Shown: positions 49,647 through 58,148 of the stretch, in pieces
How positions within the stretch are numbered: position 1 is the stretch's first letter
How the letters are laid out: each line of letters opens with the position of its first letter
Assembly (NCBI RefSeq): GCF_016909575.1
Contig: NZ_JAFBGA010000001.1
Location: forward strand, 186,001-250,000
Reading direction: 5' to 3'
Length of the DNA stretch: 64,000 bases
Origin: Streptomyces sp. HB132
Lineage (GTDB): Bacteria > Actinomycetota > Actinomycetes > Streptomycetales > Streptomycetaceae
Notes under the pieces: generated by a model
What the model was told of the DNA's origin: nothing
The model's database searches: none
What the model saw: the letters and a program-made list of their open reading frames with translations, nothing else
Made by a program: the position numbers and the translations under genes

Positions 49647-50297
49647 CCGCTTCTCACCCTCTTCCTCGATGCCGCCGACGGGCGCTTCCCGCCCCCGGAC
49701 GGTCAGGTGACCGTCCTCCCTCCGCTGCCGCGGGGGCTCGAGTGCTCGGTCGCCTTCACCGCACACGCCGTCATCGCCACCGCCTCGGCCGCCTCGGACG
49801 TCCGCGCCGCAGGAGCTGATGCCTACGGAGGCTCACTCGCCCCCGACTTCCTGCGCCACCTCGCCGGTCCCGACGGGCACATGGAGACGCTGGACGCCGT
49901 GCTCGTCGCACGTGGCGCACCGGCTCCGCACCGCCTGCGCGAGCGACTGGACGCCGACGACCACCCGCGCGTGCGCTACGCCCGGAGCCTGCGCGGCGAC
50001 GTCCGCGTGTACGGAGACGAACGCGGCCTGGTCACCCTGGCCGACGGGACGGCGGGCCGCCGCGAACTGAGCATCGAACTCGACGACGTCGACGCCGGCG
50101 GCGCGGGGAGGGGCCGCTCACTCCTGAAGGACGCCCTCACCCTGGTCCCCACGGGTGAGGCGGTGTTCGCCGCCGTCTCCCCGGGAAACGCCCGTTCCCT
50201 CAGGGCGTTCCTCGCCGCCGGTTTCGAACCCCTGGGAAGTGAAGTCGTCCTCCGTCCGGTGCGGTCCGGTGGAGGGGGGCCGATGACCGACCGTTGA
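49632..50297 (+). CDS. GNAT-type acetyltransferase, 221 aa
   Basis: The C-terminal half carries the GNAT pattern: ELSIELDDVDAGGAGRGRSLLKDALTLVPTGEAVFAAVSPGNARSLRAFLAAGFEPLGSEVVL in outline (acetyl-CoA loop GGAGRGRSLL and the final NARSLRAFLAAGFE). The N-terminal half (FTAHAVIATASAASDVRAAGADAYGGSLAPDFLRHLAG) is unusual for a short GNAT and may be a separate sensory or dimer domain. Start ATG 49632 has no Shine-Dalgarno and sits inside a 35-bp tandem repeat, so translation initiation may be atypical. The substrate is unknown. Confidence 0.75.
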   Translation: MNEPHPLLTLFLDAADGRFPPPDGQVTVLPPLPRGLECSVAFTAHAVIATASAASDVRAAGADAYGGSLAPDFLRHLAGPDGHMETLDAVLVARGAPAPHRLRERLDADDHPRVRYARSLRGDVRVYGDERGLVTLADGTAGRRELSIELDDVDAGGAGRGRSLLKDALTLVPTGEAVFAAVSPGNARSLRAFLAAGFEPLGSEVVLRPVRSGGGGPMTDR

Positions 50298-50499
50298 CCG
50301 GGCGGTTCGGCACAACTGTGCGAGGTGTCACCGGTCCTGGCGCACTGTGCGGCCGACGGCGCGGCGCGGGGTCGGTGCAGCTGGACGTACCAGGACAATG
50401 GCGCACGCGCCATCCAGAGGCGCCCGAGCCCTTCCGGCCCTCGTGACCCGCTCGAACACGGGCACGTGCACCGGACATGGGGCATACCAAGGAGGACCC

Positions 50500-51141
50500 G
50501 TGGTGGATGTCCCGGTGGACCGGTCGGCCGGCGCAGTCGACGGTGTGCGTGCGCTGGCCCGTGGGAAGCTCCTCGAAGCCGGCCTGGAGCTCTTCGGGGT
50601 GTACGGCTACGCGCAGACGTCGGAGCAGGCCCTGTGCGAGAACGCGGGGGTGCCGGAGGAAGTCCTCCGGGAGGAGTTCGGCTCCCGGGAGGGCCTGTTG
50701 ATGGCCCTGCACAACCAGATCACGACCAGCGGACTGCGGGCGTCCGAAGTGGCCCTGCTCTCCGAGGGGATGGACGACTGTCCGCTGGAGCAGCGCTTCC
50801 GGCGACTCTTCGACGCCTACGTGTCGGCGGTGACCCGGGACCTGCGCGAGGCGCGGGTGACGTTCGTCGAGGTGCTGGGGGTGAGCCCGGCGGTGGACGC
50901 GCACTGCAAGCGGTGGCGTGAACTGTGGACCGACTTCCTCACCGGTGAGGCCGAACGCGCGGCGGTGCGTGGCGAGGTGGAGGAGCGGGACCACCGGGTC
51001 GTGGTGATGGTGATGGTGGGCACGGTCCACGAACTCATGGCCCACCACGCCCGCCGCCCGCGCCGGGCCAGGCCGGACGAGGTGTCGGAGGAGCTGACCA
51101 AGCTGGGACTCGCGATGCTCGGGGTCGAACTCGTGGTCTGA
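50500..51141 (+). CDS. TetR family transcriptional regulator
   Basis: 213 residues. Helix-turn-helix AQTSEQALCENAGVPEEVLREEFGSREGLL with the FGSREGL end typical of TetR; the C-terminal 120 residues are the ligand/dimer domain, with TELWTDFLTGEAERAAVRG-like helices. GGAGG at 50491-50495 lies 4 nt before GTG 50500 (7 nt before GTG 50503, the alternative start). The target is not obvious: its neighbours on either side do not form a divergent pair with it. Confidence 0.88.
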   Translation: MVDVPVDRSAGAVDGVRALARGKLLEAGLELFGVYGYAQTSEQALCENAGVPEEVLREEFGSREGLLMALHNQITTSGLRASEVALLSEGMDDCPLEQRFRRLFDAYVSAVTRDLREARVTFVEVLGVSPAVDAHCKRWRELWTDFLTGEAERAAVRGEVEERDHRVVVMVMVGTVHELMAHHARRPRRARPDEVSEELTKLGLAMLGVELVV

Positions 51142-51175
51142 GCAGGGCCGGACCGCGTACTCGCGGTCCGGCCGC

Positions 51176-52147
51176 TCACTCCGCCTCCAGCACGATGTCC
51201 GCCGCCACGGGCAGGTGGTCGCTGCCGGTGGCGGGCAGTGACCGGACCTCGGTGACCGTCGCCGAGCGGGTCAGGATCTGGTCGATGCGGGCCACCGGGA
51301 GCTTCGCCGGCCAGCTGAACGCGAAGCCCGGTCCCGGCGCGCTCATCCGCGAAGTGACCGGCTCCAGACCGCGGTCGTCCAGCGTGCTGTTGAGGTCCCC
51401 GAGGAGGATCACCCGGTCCAGGGGCTCCTCGGCGATCGCCTCGCCGAGGAGGGCGGCACTCTCGTCCCTCCGTCCGGACGTGAGCCCGGTCGTCGGTCCG
51501 ATCCGTACCGACGGCAGGTGCGCGACGTACACGGCGACCTCACCCCGCGGGGTACGGGCCGTCGCACGCAGGCCCCGGTCCCAGCCGTCCCCGACTCCCT
51601 CCGGCCTGATGTCCACCAGGCGTACGGAGGTGAGGGGGTACTTCGACCAGAGCCCGACCGTGCCCCTCGTCGCGTGGTGGGGGTAGTCCGCGGCCAGCGC
51701 CTCCTCGAAGGCGGGCAGCGCCGGTGCCGTCAGCTCCTCCAGGGCGATGAGGCCCGCGTCCGTCCCGGCCAGCGCCCGTGCGGTGGCGGCCGGGTCGGCG
51801 TTCACATCACTGACGTTGTGCTGGACCACCGTGAACGCTCCCTCGCCGGGGGCCCGGCTCCCGGCGGACAACAGCCCCCCGAAGAGGGCGGACCAGGCGA
51901 CGGCGGGCAGCAGCAGGGCGGTCGCCGCCAGGAACGAGCGGCGCAGGACCGCCGGCACCAGCAGGACGGGGACGGCCAGACCGAGCCAGGGGAGGAAGGT
52001 CTCCAGCAGACTGCCCAGGTGACCCGGGGAGTTGGGGACCACACGGGGGAAGACGAGCAGGACGGCCACCAGGACGCAGAGGACGGTGACCCGACGCCCT
52101 CGCCTCCAGCTCCAGCCAGATGTCCGCCCGTCCCGCTTCTCCGCCAT
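51176..52147 (-). CDS. Membrane-anchored endonuclease/exonuclease/phosphatase family protein
   Basis: 323 residues. Three to four hydrophobic segments near the N-terminus (VTVLCVLVAVLLVFPRV, FLPWLGLAVPVLLVPAVL, FLAATALLLPAVAWSALFGGLL) are followed by an extracellular-type EEP nuclease fold: AFTVVQHNVSDVN, LIALEELTAPALP, VYVAHLPSV, RVILLGDLNSTLDD (catalytic Asp and Asn) and SDHLPVAADI (catalytic Asp, His). It is related to AP endonucleases, sphingomyelinases and inositol phosphatases, and is likely a surface phosphodiesterase. ATG 52147 is preceded by GGAGCAGGGG. Confidence 0.85.
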   Translation of the reverse strand: MAEKRDGRTSGWSWRRGRRVTVLCVLVAVLLVFPRVVPNSPGHLGSLLETFLPWLGLAVPVLLVPAVLRRSFLAATALLLPAVAWSALFGGLLSAGSRAPGEGAFTVVQHNVSDVNADPAATARALAGTDAGLIALEELTAPALPAFEEALAADYPHHATRGTVGLWSKYPLTSVRLVDIRPEGVGDGWDRGLRATARTPRGEVAVYVAHLPSVRIGPTTGLTSGRRDESAALLGEAIAEEPLDRVILLGDLNSTLDDRGLEPVTSRMSAPGPGFAFSWPAKLPVARIDQILTRSATVTEVRSLPATGSDHLPVAADIVLEAE

Positions 52148-52316
52148 TCGCCCCTGCTCCCGTCCGGGCTCCTCCCTGCGAGGCCCCGCACCTCGGACGA
52201 ACGCGGGGCCGCCCGATCCGGTTCCGGCGCCGGGGCCACGGCGGATGTCAGTGGTCGTCCCTAGTGTGGACGTCGTCGGCAGGGCCACGACGGACCGAGC
52301 ACTCTGGGGTTGTGTC

Positions 52317-53531
52317 ATGACGGGGACTGGTATCGCGGTGCCGGAGGAGTCCATCCATCCGGGCATCACGCACACGGGGACACGACGGTCTCTCGCCGCA
52401 GGCGTGCTGCCGGGCGGGCAGGGGATCATGCGGTTTCCCCAGCTGTCCGAGGCACGCATGGTGAGGGCGGTCGCCCTGGTCGAGGAGGGGGACGATCCGG
52501 GTGCCCTCGATCCGCGCACAGCGGACACCGTGGTCGTCGGCCATCTGGTGACCGACGGGTACGAGGCACAGGCGGTCGTCGTCGACGGGGAGACGGGCCG
52601 GGTCTTCAGCCTGAGCATGTCCGCCCCGCAGTATGCCGAGCTGCATCCGCTCGCCCCCTCGCTCGACGCGCTCGGGCGCTTCCTGACGGCAGTCGGGGAA
52701 CTCGGCACGCTGAGCGGCCGGTTCGCGCATCTGCGGGGCCGCTTCGGTGCCTCCGTCGTCGAGGAGGCCTCGGTGCTCCTGCGCTCCGTCTTCACCGACG
52801 AGAGCTGGGGCGTGGACGGCTGGGGAGACGTGGAGTGGGAGGGCGAGGTGCCGTCCTTCTGGCGCATAGCCGCGTTGATCCGGCCCATGGCCCTGATCGC
52901 GGCTCCGGGCAGGGGCCTTCTCCTCGATCTGCCGCCGGACTTCATCGAGGAGGAGTTCGGGACGGAGGAGGTCGTCCGGCTCGACCCCGCGGACCTGCCC
53001 GCGGCCCTGGAACACGAGCCGACCCGGCGGTTCCTGTCGGAGGTCGGGCTGCCCAAGGACGGGCTGATGTTCTGGCTGGACGCCCGCGAGGACATCCTGA
53101 GGTCGATGGCGGTCGTCAGTGCTCAGAGGCAGGCGGATCCCGCTCTGCGACACCTCGGTATCACCGGGAAACTGCCCGAGGACCCGGATCGGTTCCTGGT
53201 CATCGGCGGCCTGGTGCACGATTTCGACACCGTCGTCGACGGCCGTACGGGCCTGGTCCACTACGCGCTCATCGACGACGACACGCCGACTCCGGTCAAC
53301 GCCGACGTGTCGACCCTGGCCTTCACGGTCTGGATGCACAGCCGACAGCAGAAGTTGGAGGAGGAGTACGAGCTGGCGGGCAGCACGGGGGAGTTCTACC
53401 ACCAGGTCGCCGACACCATGATCGCCGTGCTTGCCGCTGCCGACCCCGTCGCCTGCCTGCCCGCGACCGGCCCCGACGACTACCGCTACTGGCCGGAGGT
53501 CTTCCACGACGAGGCGGGCGGCGTGCTGTGA
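52317..53531 (+). CDS. SUKH-like immunity protein, 404 aa, duplicated domain
   Basis: The two halves share the SUKH-type pattern (V-x-G-x-LV ... VVDGxTGxV ... then a final helix): VVVGHLVTDGYEAQAVVVDGETGRVF (72-97) and LVIGGLVHDFDTVVDGRTGLVH (294-315). RRFLSEVGLP (237-246) is the typical SUKH-4 lead-in of the second copy. SUKH-family proteins neutralise polymorphic toxins; no toxin gene is beside it, so it looks like an orphan immunity protein, or the partner of one elsewhere. Weak ribosome site; TAGTGT at 52262-52267 is a promoter candidate. Confidence 0.8.
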   Translation: MTGTGIAVPEESIHPGITHTGTRRSLAAGVLPGGQGIMRFPQLSEARMVRAVALVEEGDDPGALDPRTADTVVVGHLVTDGYEAQAVVVDGETGRVFSLSMSAPQYAELHPLAPSLDALGRFLTAVGELGTLSGRFAHLRGRFGASVVEEASVLLRSVFTDESWGVDGWGDVEWEGEVPSFWRIAALIRPMALIAAPGRGLLLDLPPDFIEEEFGTEEVVRLDPADLPAALEHEPTRRFLSEVGLPKDGLMFWLDAREDILRSMAVVSAQRQADPALRHLGITGKLPEDPDRFLVIGGLVHDFDTVVDGRTGLVHYALIDDDTPTPVNADVSTLAFTVWMHSRQQKLEEEYELAGSTGEFYHQVADTMIAVLAAADPVACLPATGPDDYRYWPEVFHDEAGGVL

Positions 53532-53550
53532 CGGCGGGGCCCACGACGGG

Positions 53551-54249
53551 TCAGGCGGCCGCCAGCGCTCCGGCGTACGGGCCGCCCACGCCCCAGGCCT
53601 GGTGCATCGCGTCGGCGAAGGCCCCGGCCAGCCGGTGTTCGCCGGTGGGACCGGGGTGGGTGCCGTCGTAGGTGTCCGTGTGGATGTCGTAGCCCGTGGG
53701 GCGGGAGGCCAGCAGGACCGGGGACGCGGGGGAGTCCAAATCGGCCACCGCCTTCGCGAGCAGCGTGTTGAAGCGGTCGCATTCGGCGGCGAAGGGGGCG
53801 TCGGACTCCGCCCGGACGTTCGGTATGACGGGGAGCAGCACCAGCCTGATCCGGGGGTTCGCGGTGCGGGCCGCGGCGATGAACGCCCGTGCGTTCGCGG
53901 CCGTCTGCGTGCTGTCCGTGTAGAAGCCGAGGTCTATCAGGCCGAGCGAGACCAGCAGGACGTCGGCGTGGGTCGCCGTGACGGTGTCCGCGATGACGGG
54001 GGCCATGTGGAGCCAGCCCTCACCCCAGCCGGCCAGATGCCGGCGCGCGGGTGCGGGGAAGGCCGCGTCGCCGTACGCGTGGGAGAGCGGGGCGTTCGCC
54101 TCGGTGTCGTACAACTCGGTGCGTGGGCCCGTGATCGCGTACCCGCCGTCGCCGAGGGTCGCTTCGAGGTGCTGCCACATGCGGTAGCGCCAGGTGAAGT
54201 CGCCGGCCTTGCCCACGGTCATGCTGTCGCCGACGAAGAGAAAACGCAT
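53551..54249 (-). CDS. SGNH/GDSL hydrolase
   Basis: 232 residues. Block I is VGDSMTVG (nucleophile Ser), block II/III are represented by LVSLGLIDLGF, and the final HPGPTGEHRLAG contains the catalytic His with its Asp two residues before (DGTHPG). It is an esterase or acetylhydrolase of the GDSL class; substrate unknown. There is no signal peptide even though most Streptomyces GDSL esterases are secreted; an earlier start would add a region without signal character. It is divergent from the secreted propeller gene. Confidence 0.88.
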   Translation of the reverse strand: MRFLFVGDSMTVGKAGDFTWRYRMWQHLEATLGDGGYAITGPRTELYDTEANAPLSHAYGDAAFPAPARRHLAGWGEGWLHMAPVIADTVTATHADVLLVSLGLIDLGFYTDSTQTAANARAFIAAARTANPRIRLVLLPVIPNVRAESDAPFAAECDRFNTLLAKAVADLDSPASPVLLASRPTGYDIHTDTYDGTHPGPTGEHRLAGAFADAMHQAWGVGGPYAGALAAA

Positions 54250-54307
54250 GGCGACATCATGGCGGATCACGCCTCCGGCCTGCGACGTGACGGTGGACAC
54301 TTGTGCC

Positions 54308-55300
54308 ATGAGATCGCTGCTGACCGTCTCCGCCGCCGCCGTCCTCCTGCTCCTGACGGGGACGGCCCCCGCCGTCGCGGACGACGGGGGCGGAGCGGAC
54401 CGCACCTTCACGATCGAGGACTCCCGGATCACCGAGTCCAGCGGTCTCGCCGCCAGCCGGAAGCACCCGGGGGTCTACTGGACGCACAACGACAGCGATG
54501 ACGGGCCGTACGTCTACGCCGTGGACTCCAGGACCGGGAAGACCGTGGCGACGATCACGATGAAGGGGGTCGGTGAACCCCGTGACGTGGAGGCGATCTC
54601 GCTCGGGCCCGACGGGAATCTGTACGTCGGTGACATCGGCGACAACCTCGACGGCACCTGGGACCACGTCTGGATCTACCGCTTCCCCGAGCCGGAGAAG
54701 CTGGCGGACGCCACCGTGCGGGCGACGCAGTTCGACGTGACGTACGCGGACGGGGCGCGCAACGCCGAGGCGATGATGGTCCACCCCGAGACGGGGCGGG
54801 TCTACATCGCCTCGAAGAACGAGGACGGCGGCGGGCTCTACGAAGGACCGGAGAAGCTGACGGCCGGCGGGAACAACGTCTTCCGGCGGGTGGGCGAGGT
54901 GCCGTGGGTGACGGACGGGGCGTTCTCGCCGGACGGCGGGAACCTGGTGCTGCGCTCCTACTTCAGCGCCCGTGGTTACGCCTTCGAGAACGGCCGGCTC
55001 GGTGCCGACCACGCCGTGAGCGTGCCGTTCCAGGGGCAGTCCGAGTCGGTGACGTACACGGCTGACGGCTCGGCGATGATGTTCGGCTCCGAGGGGAAGC
55101 GCGGCGAGGTGGTGCGCGTGGAGGTGCCGGGCGGCGGGGACGGCGGCAAGGACCCCTCTCCGAACGGAGGGGGAGGGGGCACGTCATCCGGGGACGACGG
55201 GGAGGACGGTGTAGGCACGAAGGGCACCGCGACGGGGGGTGCCGTCGCCGTCGTCGTCATCGTGCTGGCCCTGATCGCGGCCAGGCGCCGCCGCGGTTGA
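54308..55300 (+). CDS. Secreted beta-propeller-like protein with C-terminal TM anchor
   Basis: 330 residues. Signal peptide MRSLLTVSAAAVLLLLTGTAPAVA; the mature protein has repeated beta-sheet blades (SGLAASRKHPGVYWTHNDSDDGPYVYAVDSRTGKTVATITM, AISLGPDGNLYVGDIGDNLDG and AEAMMVHPETGRVYIASKNEDGGGLYEG in outline), as in SdiA-regulated/lactonase-like propellers. A Gly/Ser-rich linker and one hydrophobic helix with RRRR at the end anchor it to the membrane. GACACT lies 6 nt before ATG 54308. It converges on the LAxTG surface protein. Confidence 0.82.
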   Translation: MRSLLTVSAAAVLLLLTGTAPAVADDGGGADRTFTIEDSRITESSGLAASRKHPGVYWTHNDSDDGPYVYAVDSRTGKTVATITMKGVGEPRDVEAISLGPDGNLYVGDIGDNLDGTWDHVWIYRFPEPEKLADATVRATQFDVTYADGARNAEAMMVHPETGRVYIASKNEDGGGLYEGPEKLTAGGNNVFRRVGEVPWVTDGAFSPDGGNLVLRSYFSARGYAFENGRLGADHAVSVPFQGQSESVTYTADGSAMMFGSEGKRGEVVRVEVPGGGDGGKDPSPNGGGGGTSSGDDGEDGVGTKGTATGGAVAVVVIVLALIAARRRRG

Positions 55301-55380
55301 CCAGGGGTGGCGCCTGGCCGCGGGCCGCTGAGCGCCGCCGTGCGGGCGGGCGGCCCCGCAGGCCTTCGGTCGTGTCGTCC

Positions 55381-55416
55381 GGGTGGGGGCCCCGAACCCC
55401 CGGGGGCGCCCCACCC
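55381..55416. terminator. Hairpin between propeller and LAxTG genes
   Basis: GGGTGGGG (55381-55388) pairs with CCCCACCC (55409-55416), extended inside by GCCCC with GGGGC and one bulge. It lies in the 150 bp between convergent genes and can serve both. Confidence 0.65.
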
Positions 55417-55450
55417 GTCACGTGGACCGTCCCCGGGGGTGTTCGGACCG

Positions 55451-56752
55451 TTACTCGCCGACCGGGGCGGCAGCCGCCCGCCTCCGGACGGCGTAGAAGA
55501 TCCCGCCGCCCGCGAGCAGTGCCGCCGCCGACGCCCCCACCATCGGGAGCGTGGAGTCGGAGCCGGTCGCCGCCAGGCCGCCGCCCACCGTCTGCGCGTC
55601 GGAGCCACCGGACGTGGAGCCACCGGACGTGGAGCCACCGGAGGTGGAGGCCGAGCCGCCGGAGGACGTGTCCTGACCGCCGGTCGAGGAGCCGCCGGAG
55701 GTGGTCGTTCCGCCCGTGGACGAGCCCTCGGTCGAGGAGCCGCCCGTCGAGGAGCCGCCCGTCGTGCCGGTACCGGCGTTGACCACGATCTCGGCGGTGT
55801 CGTTGTCCGCGTTCGTGTCGAACGGCCGGTCCTTCCCCTCGAAGGAGATCTTCCCGGTGGCGCCCTCGACCACCTTGTCGATCTTGAGGACGAAGGGGTA
55901 GGTCTCACCTCCCGCCGGGTTCACCCACGACTGCGAGGTCCCGCAGCTGTAGTGGGTCTTGGTGACCGGGCTGCAGAAGCCGTGCGCCTTCACGACCGAG
56001 GTCCCCGGCGGAATGCGTACGTCCACGGCCACGGCACCGTGACCGGGTTCGCGGTAGACCCAGGCCGGGCCTTCGTTGGCGAACTTCACCGAAGCGGTGA
56101 CCTTGTCGCCCACCTTGCCCTCGAGCTGGGCGCCGGTCAGCGAGAAGTCGGCCGTGTTGTCGGCGGTGACGTCGGTGTAGGTGTAGCCCTCGGCGTGGCG
56201 CGCCAGGTCGTCCTCGGTCGCCGGCGCCTTCTCCACCAGCTTCAGCGGGGCGCCCGTGCCCGGCACGGGATCGGGCACGGTCCCGTCGAAGCCCGACGGC
56301 TCCGTGGCCCCGACGGTCATGAGTACGTTGTCGTACAGCGCGTCGTCCTGCGCCTCGAGCCCGATCGGCTGCTCCGGCTCGTAGACGACGCCGGGCTCGA
56401 TCCGCTGGTCGACGGCGCACACCGCGACATCACGCTCGGGTTCCTCGTCGTGCGAGGGGTACGTCGTGTACGAGCAGTTCCCGTAGGAGTCGGCCGCCGC
56501 GAGACCCGAGGTGACGGAATACGTCACCCACACCTTCCCTATCGCCTCGGTGCCCTTGTTCAGCACCGAGAACGGCACGTCGACACCGCCTCCGGGCTGC
56601 ACACCCGTGATCGGCTTCTGCGTCCCGATTCCGAGGTCCGGCTCCGCTGCGAAAGCGACGGACGGCATGGACGCGAGCCCGGTCAGTGCGGCGGCGGCTA
56701 GTACACCGACCGCGGTGCGTGAGAGTCGACGGCCGGGAAGGGGGTGAGTCAT
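55451..56752 (-). CDS. Secreted surface protein with LAxTG sortase motif
   Basis: 433 residues. Signal peptide to about residue 35 (PSVAFA before AEPD). The mature protein has an Ig/TEAD-like beta-rich region (about 36-330, with cysteine pairs near GNCSYTT, VAVCAVD and HGFCSPV ... YSCGTSQ), then a Gly/Ser/Thr linker (330-390) with GGSTS repeats, and the sorting signal LAATG (393-397), a hydrophobic helix and RRR. The class E sortase of Streptomyces recognises LAxTG, so this should be covalently attached to the cell wall. The role is likely adhesion or surface structure. Confidence 0.88.
   Translation of the reverse strand: MTHPLPGRRLSRTAVGVLAAAALTGLASMPSVAFAAEPDLGIGTQKPITGVQPGGGVDVPFSVLNKGTEAIGKVWVTYSVTSGLAAADSYGNCSYTTYPSHDEEPERDVAVCAVDQRIEPGVVYEPEQPIGLEAQDDALYDNVLMTVGATEPSGFDGTVPDPVPGTGAPLKLVEKAPATEDDLARHAEGYTYTDVTADNTADFSLTGAQLEGKVGDKVTASVKFANEGPAWVYREPGHGAVAVDVRIPPGTSVVKAHGFCSPVTKTHYSCGTSQSWVNPAGGETYPFVLKIDKVVEGATGKISFEGKDRPFDTNADNDTAEIVVNAGTGTTGGSSTGGSSTEGSSTGGTTTSGGSSTGGQDTSSGGSASTSGGSTSGGSTSGGSDAQTVGGGLAATGSDSTLPMVGASAAALLAGGGIFYAVRRRAAAAPVGE
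55601..55645 (-). repeat. Three 15-bp repeats coding GGSTS
   Basis: On the plus strand GGAGCCACCGGACGT occurs at 55601-55615 and 55616-55630, and with one change (GAGGT) at 55631-55645. They encode the Gly/Ser/Thr linker of the sortase substrate and keep frame, so copy number can change without frameshift. Confidence 0.9.
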
Positions 56753-56893
56753 ATAGCTTCCTCGTCATGGCGGGCGGTGGGGGAAGTGCCGTCTCCGGCG
56801 CGACAGTTACACCAAGTACAGACGCCGCCCGCCGCCAAATGGTTGTGCGACTCACGCAATTCGGCCGGGTCCGCACCGCCCCACCCGGTCCAC

Positions 56894-57295
56894 TCAGACG
56901 TCGTCGGTGAACGGCCGCAGTTCGTAGTGGAGCGTGCGGTCACGCTTCAGCCGGTGGGCGAGCGGGACGGCCACTCCCTGGAGCGCCGGGTACTTCCGGG
57001 AGAGCGTCCGGGCGGCGTGGGTGTTCTCCTTCGAGTCCTGCTGAAGGAGCCGCGCCCAGGCCTTCACGGGCGGGCCGGTCGGCGCGCCCCGCACGGTGCA
57101 CGGGGCGATCTCCACCACCGGGTGGTTGCGCATGCGGTCGACCTTCCAGGCCGAGGAGAACGTACGGATGAAGGCGTGGTCGCCCTCGACGGCGATGCTG
57201 ACAGGCGTATGGGCAGCTGATCCGTCCGGCCTGCGGCTGCTGAGCAGGACGGTGTACTGCTTCACAAAAGGCTCTAGTTCACGGATCGTCTCCAT
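56894..57295 (-). CDS. F420-dependent PPOX-class oxidoreductase
   Basis: 133 residues, split beta-barrel fold of the deazaflavin/FMN-binding PPOX family: YTVLLSSRRPDGSAAHTPVSIAVEGDHAFIRTFSSAWKVDRMRNHPVVEIAPCTVRG in outline, with RTxxxxxKxxRxxxxPxV, the motif used by the F420-dependent members, and HYELRPF near the end. It is likely an F420H2-dependent reductase or a related flavin protein; activity not predictable. ATG 57295 has GGAA 5 nt upstream; ATG 57304 is an alternative close to a TAATAC box. Confidence 0.85.
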   Translation of the reverse strand: METIRELEPFVKQYTVLLSSRRPDGSAAHTPVSIAVEGDHAFIRTFSSAWKVDRMRNHPVVEIAPCTVRGAPTGPPVKAWARLLQQDSKENTHAARTLSRKYPALQGVAVPLAHRLKRDRTLHYELRPFTDDV

Positions 57296-57503
57296 ACATT
57301 CCATGGTATTAAATGCTGGCAATCGGGGCTTTTCGGGTGGACCTGCCGAGCGGGCGGACGCCGGCGTCGACCGGAACGGGGGTGCGCGTCTCTGCTCCGG
57401 CGGCCGTGGTCCTGTCCCCGGGGATCACGACGGTTCTTCTGCCGCTCGCGGTGCGCGGATTCCAGCGGCTGCCCCCGCTGATCCCCGGCGTAGGCTCCGC
57501 CCC

Positions 57504-58058
57504 ATGCAGGTCGACGGTGCTCCCGAACCCTTCTCCACCCCCCGCCTCGACGCGCTGCCGCTCGACGTCGCACACGCGCAGGAGATGGCCGTGGTCCTCT
57601 TCGACCCGGCCCTGCACGCGTTCACGGGAGGCGCCCCGGAGAGCGCCGGAGCCCTGCGCGCCCGCTACGAGCGCCAGAGCGCCGGCTCGCCCGATCCCGC
57701 CGAACTCTGGTGGAACTGGGTGCTCCGGGTGCGTGCCGACGGACGTCTGGCCGGTTACGTGCAGGCCACGGTGCGGGGGTCCCGGGCGGAGGTGGCCTGG
57801 GTGGTCGGGACGGCGTGGCAGGGCAGGGGCTACGCGAAGGAGGCGGCGACGGGCCTGGTCCGGCACCTGCGGGAGCGGAGCGCCGTCCGTACCGTCGTCG
57901 CCCACATCCACCCGGACCACGCGGCCTCCTCCGCCGTGGCCTCCGCCGCGGGGCTGCGACCCACGGATGAGTGGGAGGACGGTGAGGTGCGGTGGCTGGT
58001 GGACGTGTCCCGGGAGGCCGTGCCGGGGCGGGCGGCGGACTTCCGAAATCGCCCCTGA
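57504..58058 (+). CDS. GNAT family N-acetyltransferase (RimJ/RimL-like)
   Basis: 184 residues of the GNAT_3 type: FSTPRLDALPLDVAHAQEMAVVLFDPALHAFTGG at the start, AEVAWVVGTAWQGRGYAKEAATGLVRHLRE (acetyl-CoA site QGRGYAKEA) and VVAHIHPDHAASSAVASAAGLRPTDEWEDGEVRW at the end. This branch acetylates protein N-termini, antibiotics or small amines. TAGGCT at 57491-57496 lies 7 nt before ATG 57504 and there is no Shine-Dalgarno sequence, so a leaderless mRNA is likely. Confidence 0.88.
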   Translation: MQVDGAPEPFSTPRLDALPLDVAHAQEMAVVLFDPALHAFTGGAPESAGALRARYERQSAGSPDPAELWWNWVLRVRADGRLAGYVQATVRGSRAEVAWVVGTAWQGRGYAKEAATGLVRHLRERSAVRTVVAHIHPDHAASSAVASAAGLRPTDEWEDGEVRWLVDVSREAVPGRAADFRNRP

Positions 58059-58148
58059 TCATGACATCGGGGGAATTGTCTTATACCTTCGTAGTGCACG
58101 ATGTGCGGACTCCGCGCATCGGGCCAGGCGACCGACGGAGGCCCCGGG

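Noticed and set aside
47438..49657. 739-codon minus-strand frame over the aldo/keto reductase and DUF4429 genes
   Set aside because: Shadow; the reductase and the duplicated DUF4429 domain are unambiguous on the plus strand.
55601..55645. CRISPR-like array
   Set aside because: The 15-bp units are contiguous, have no spacers and are in the coding frame of a linker.
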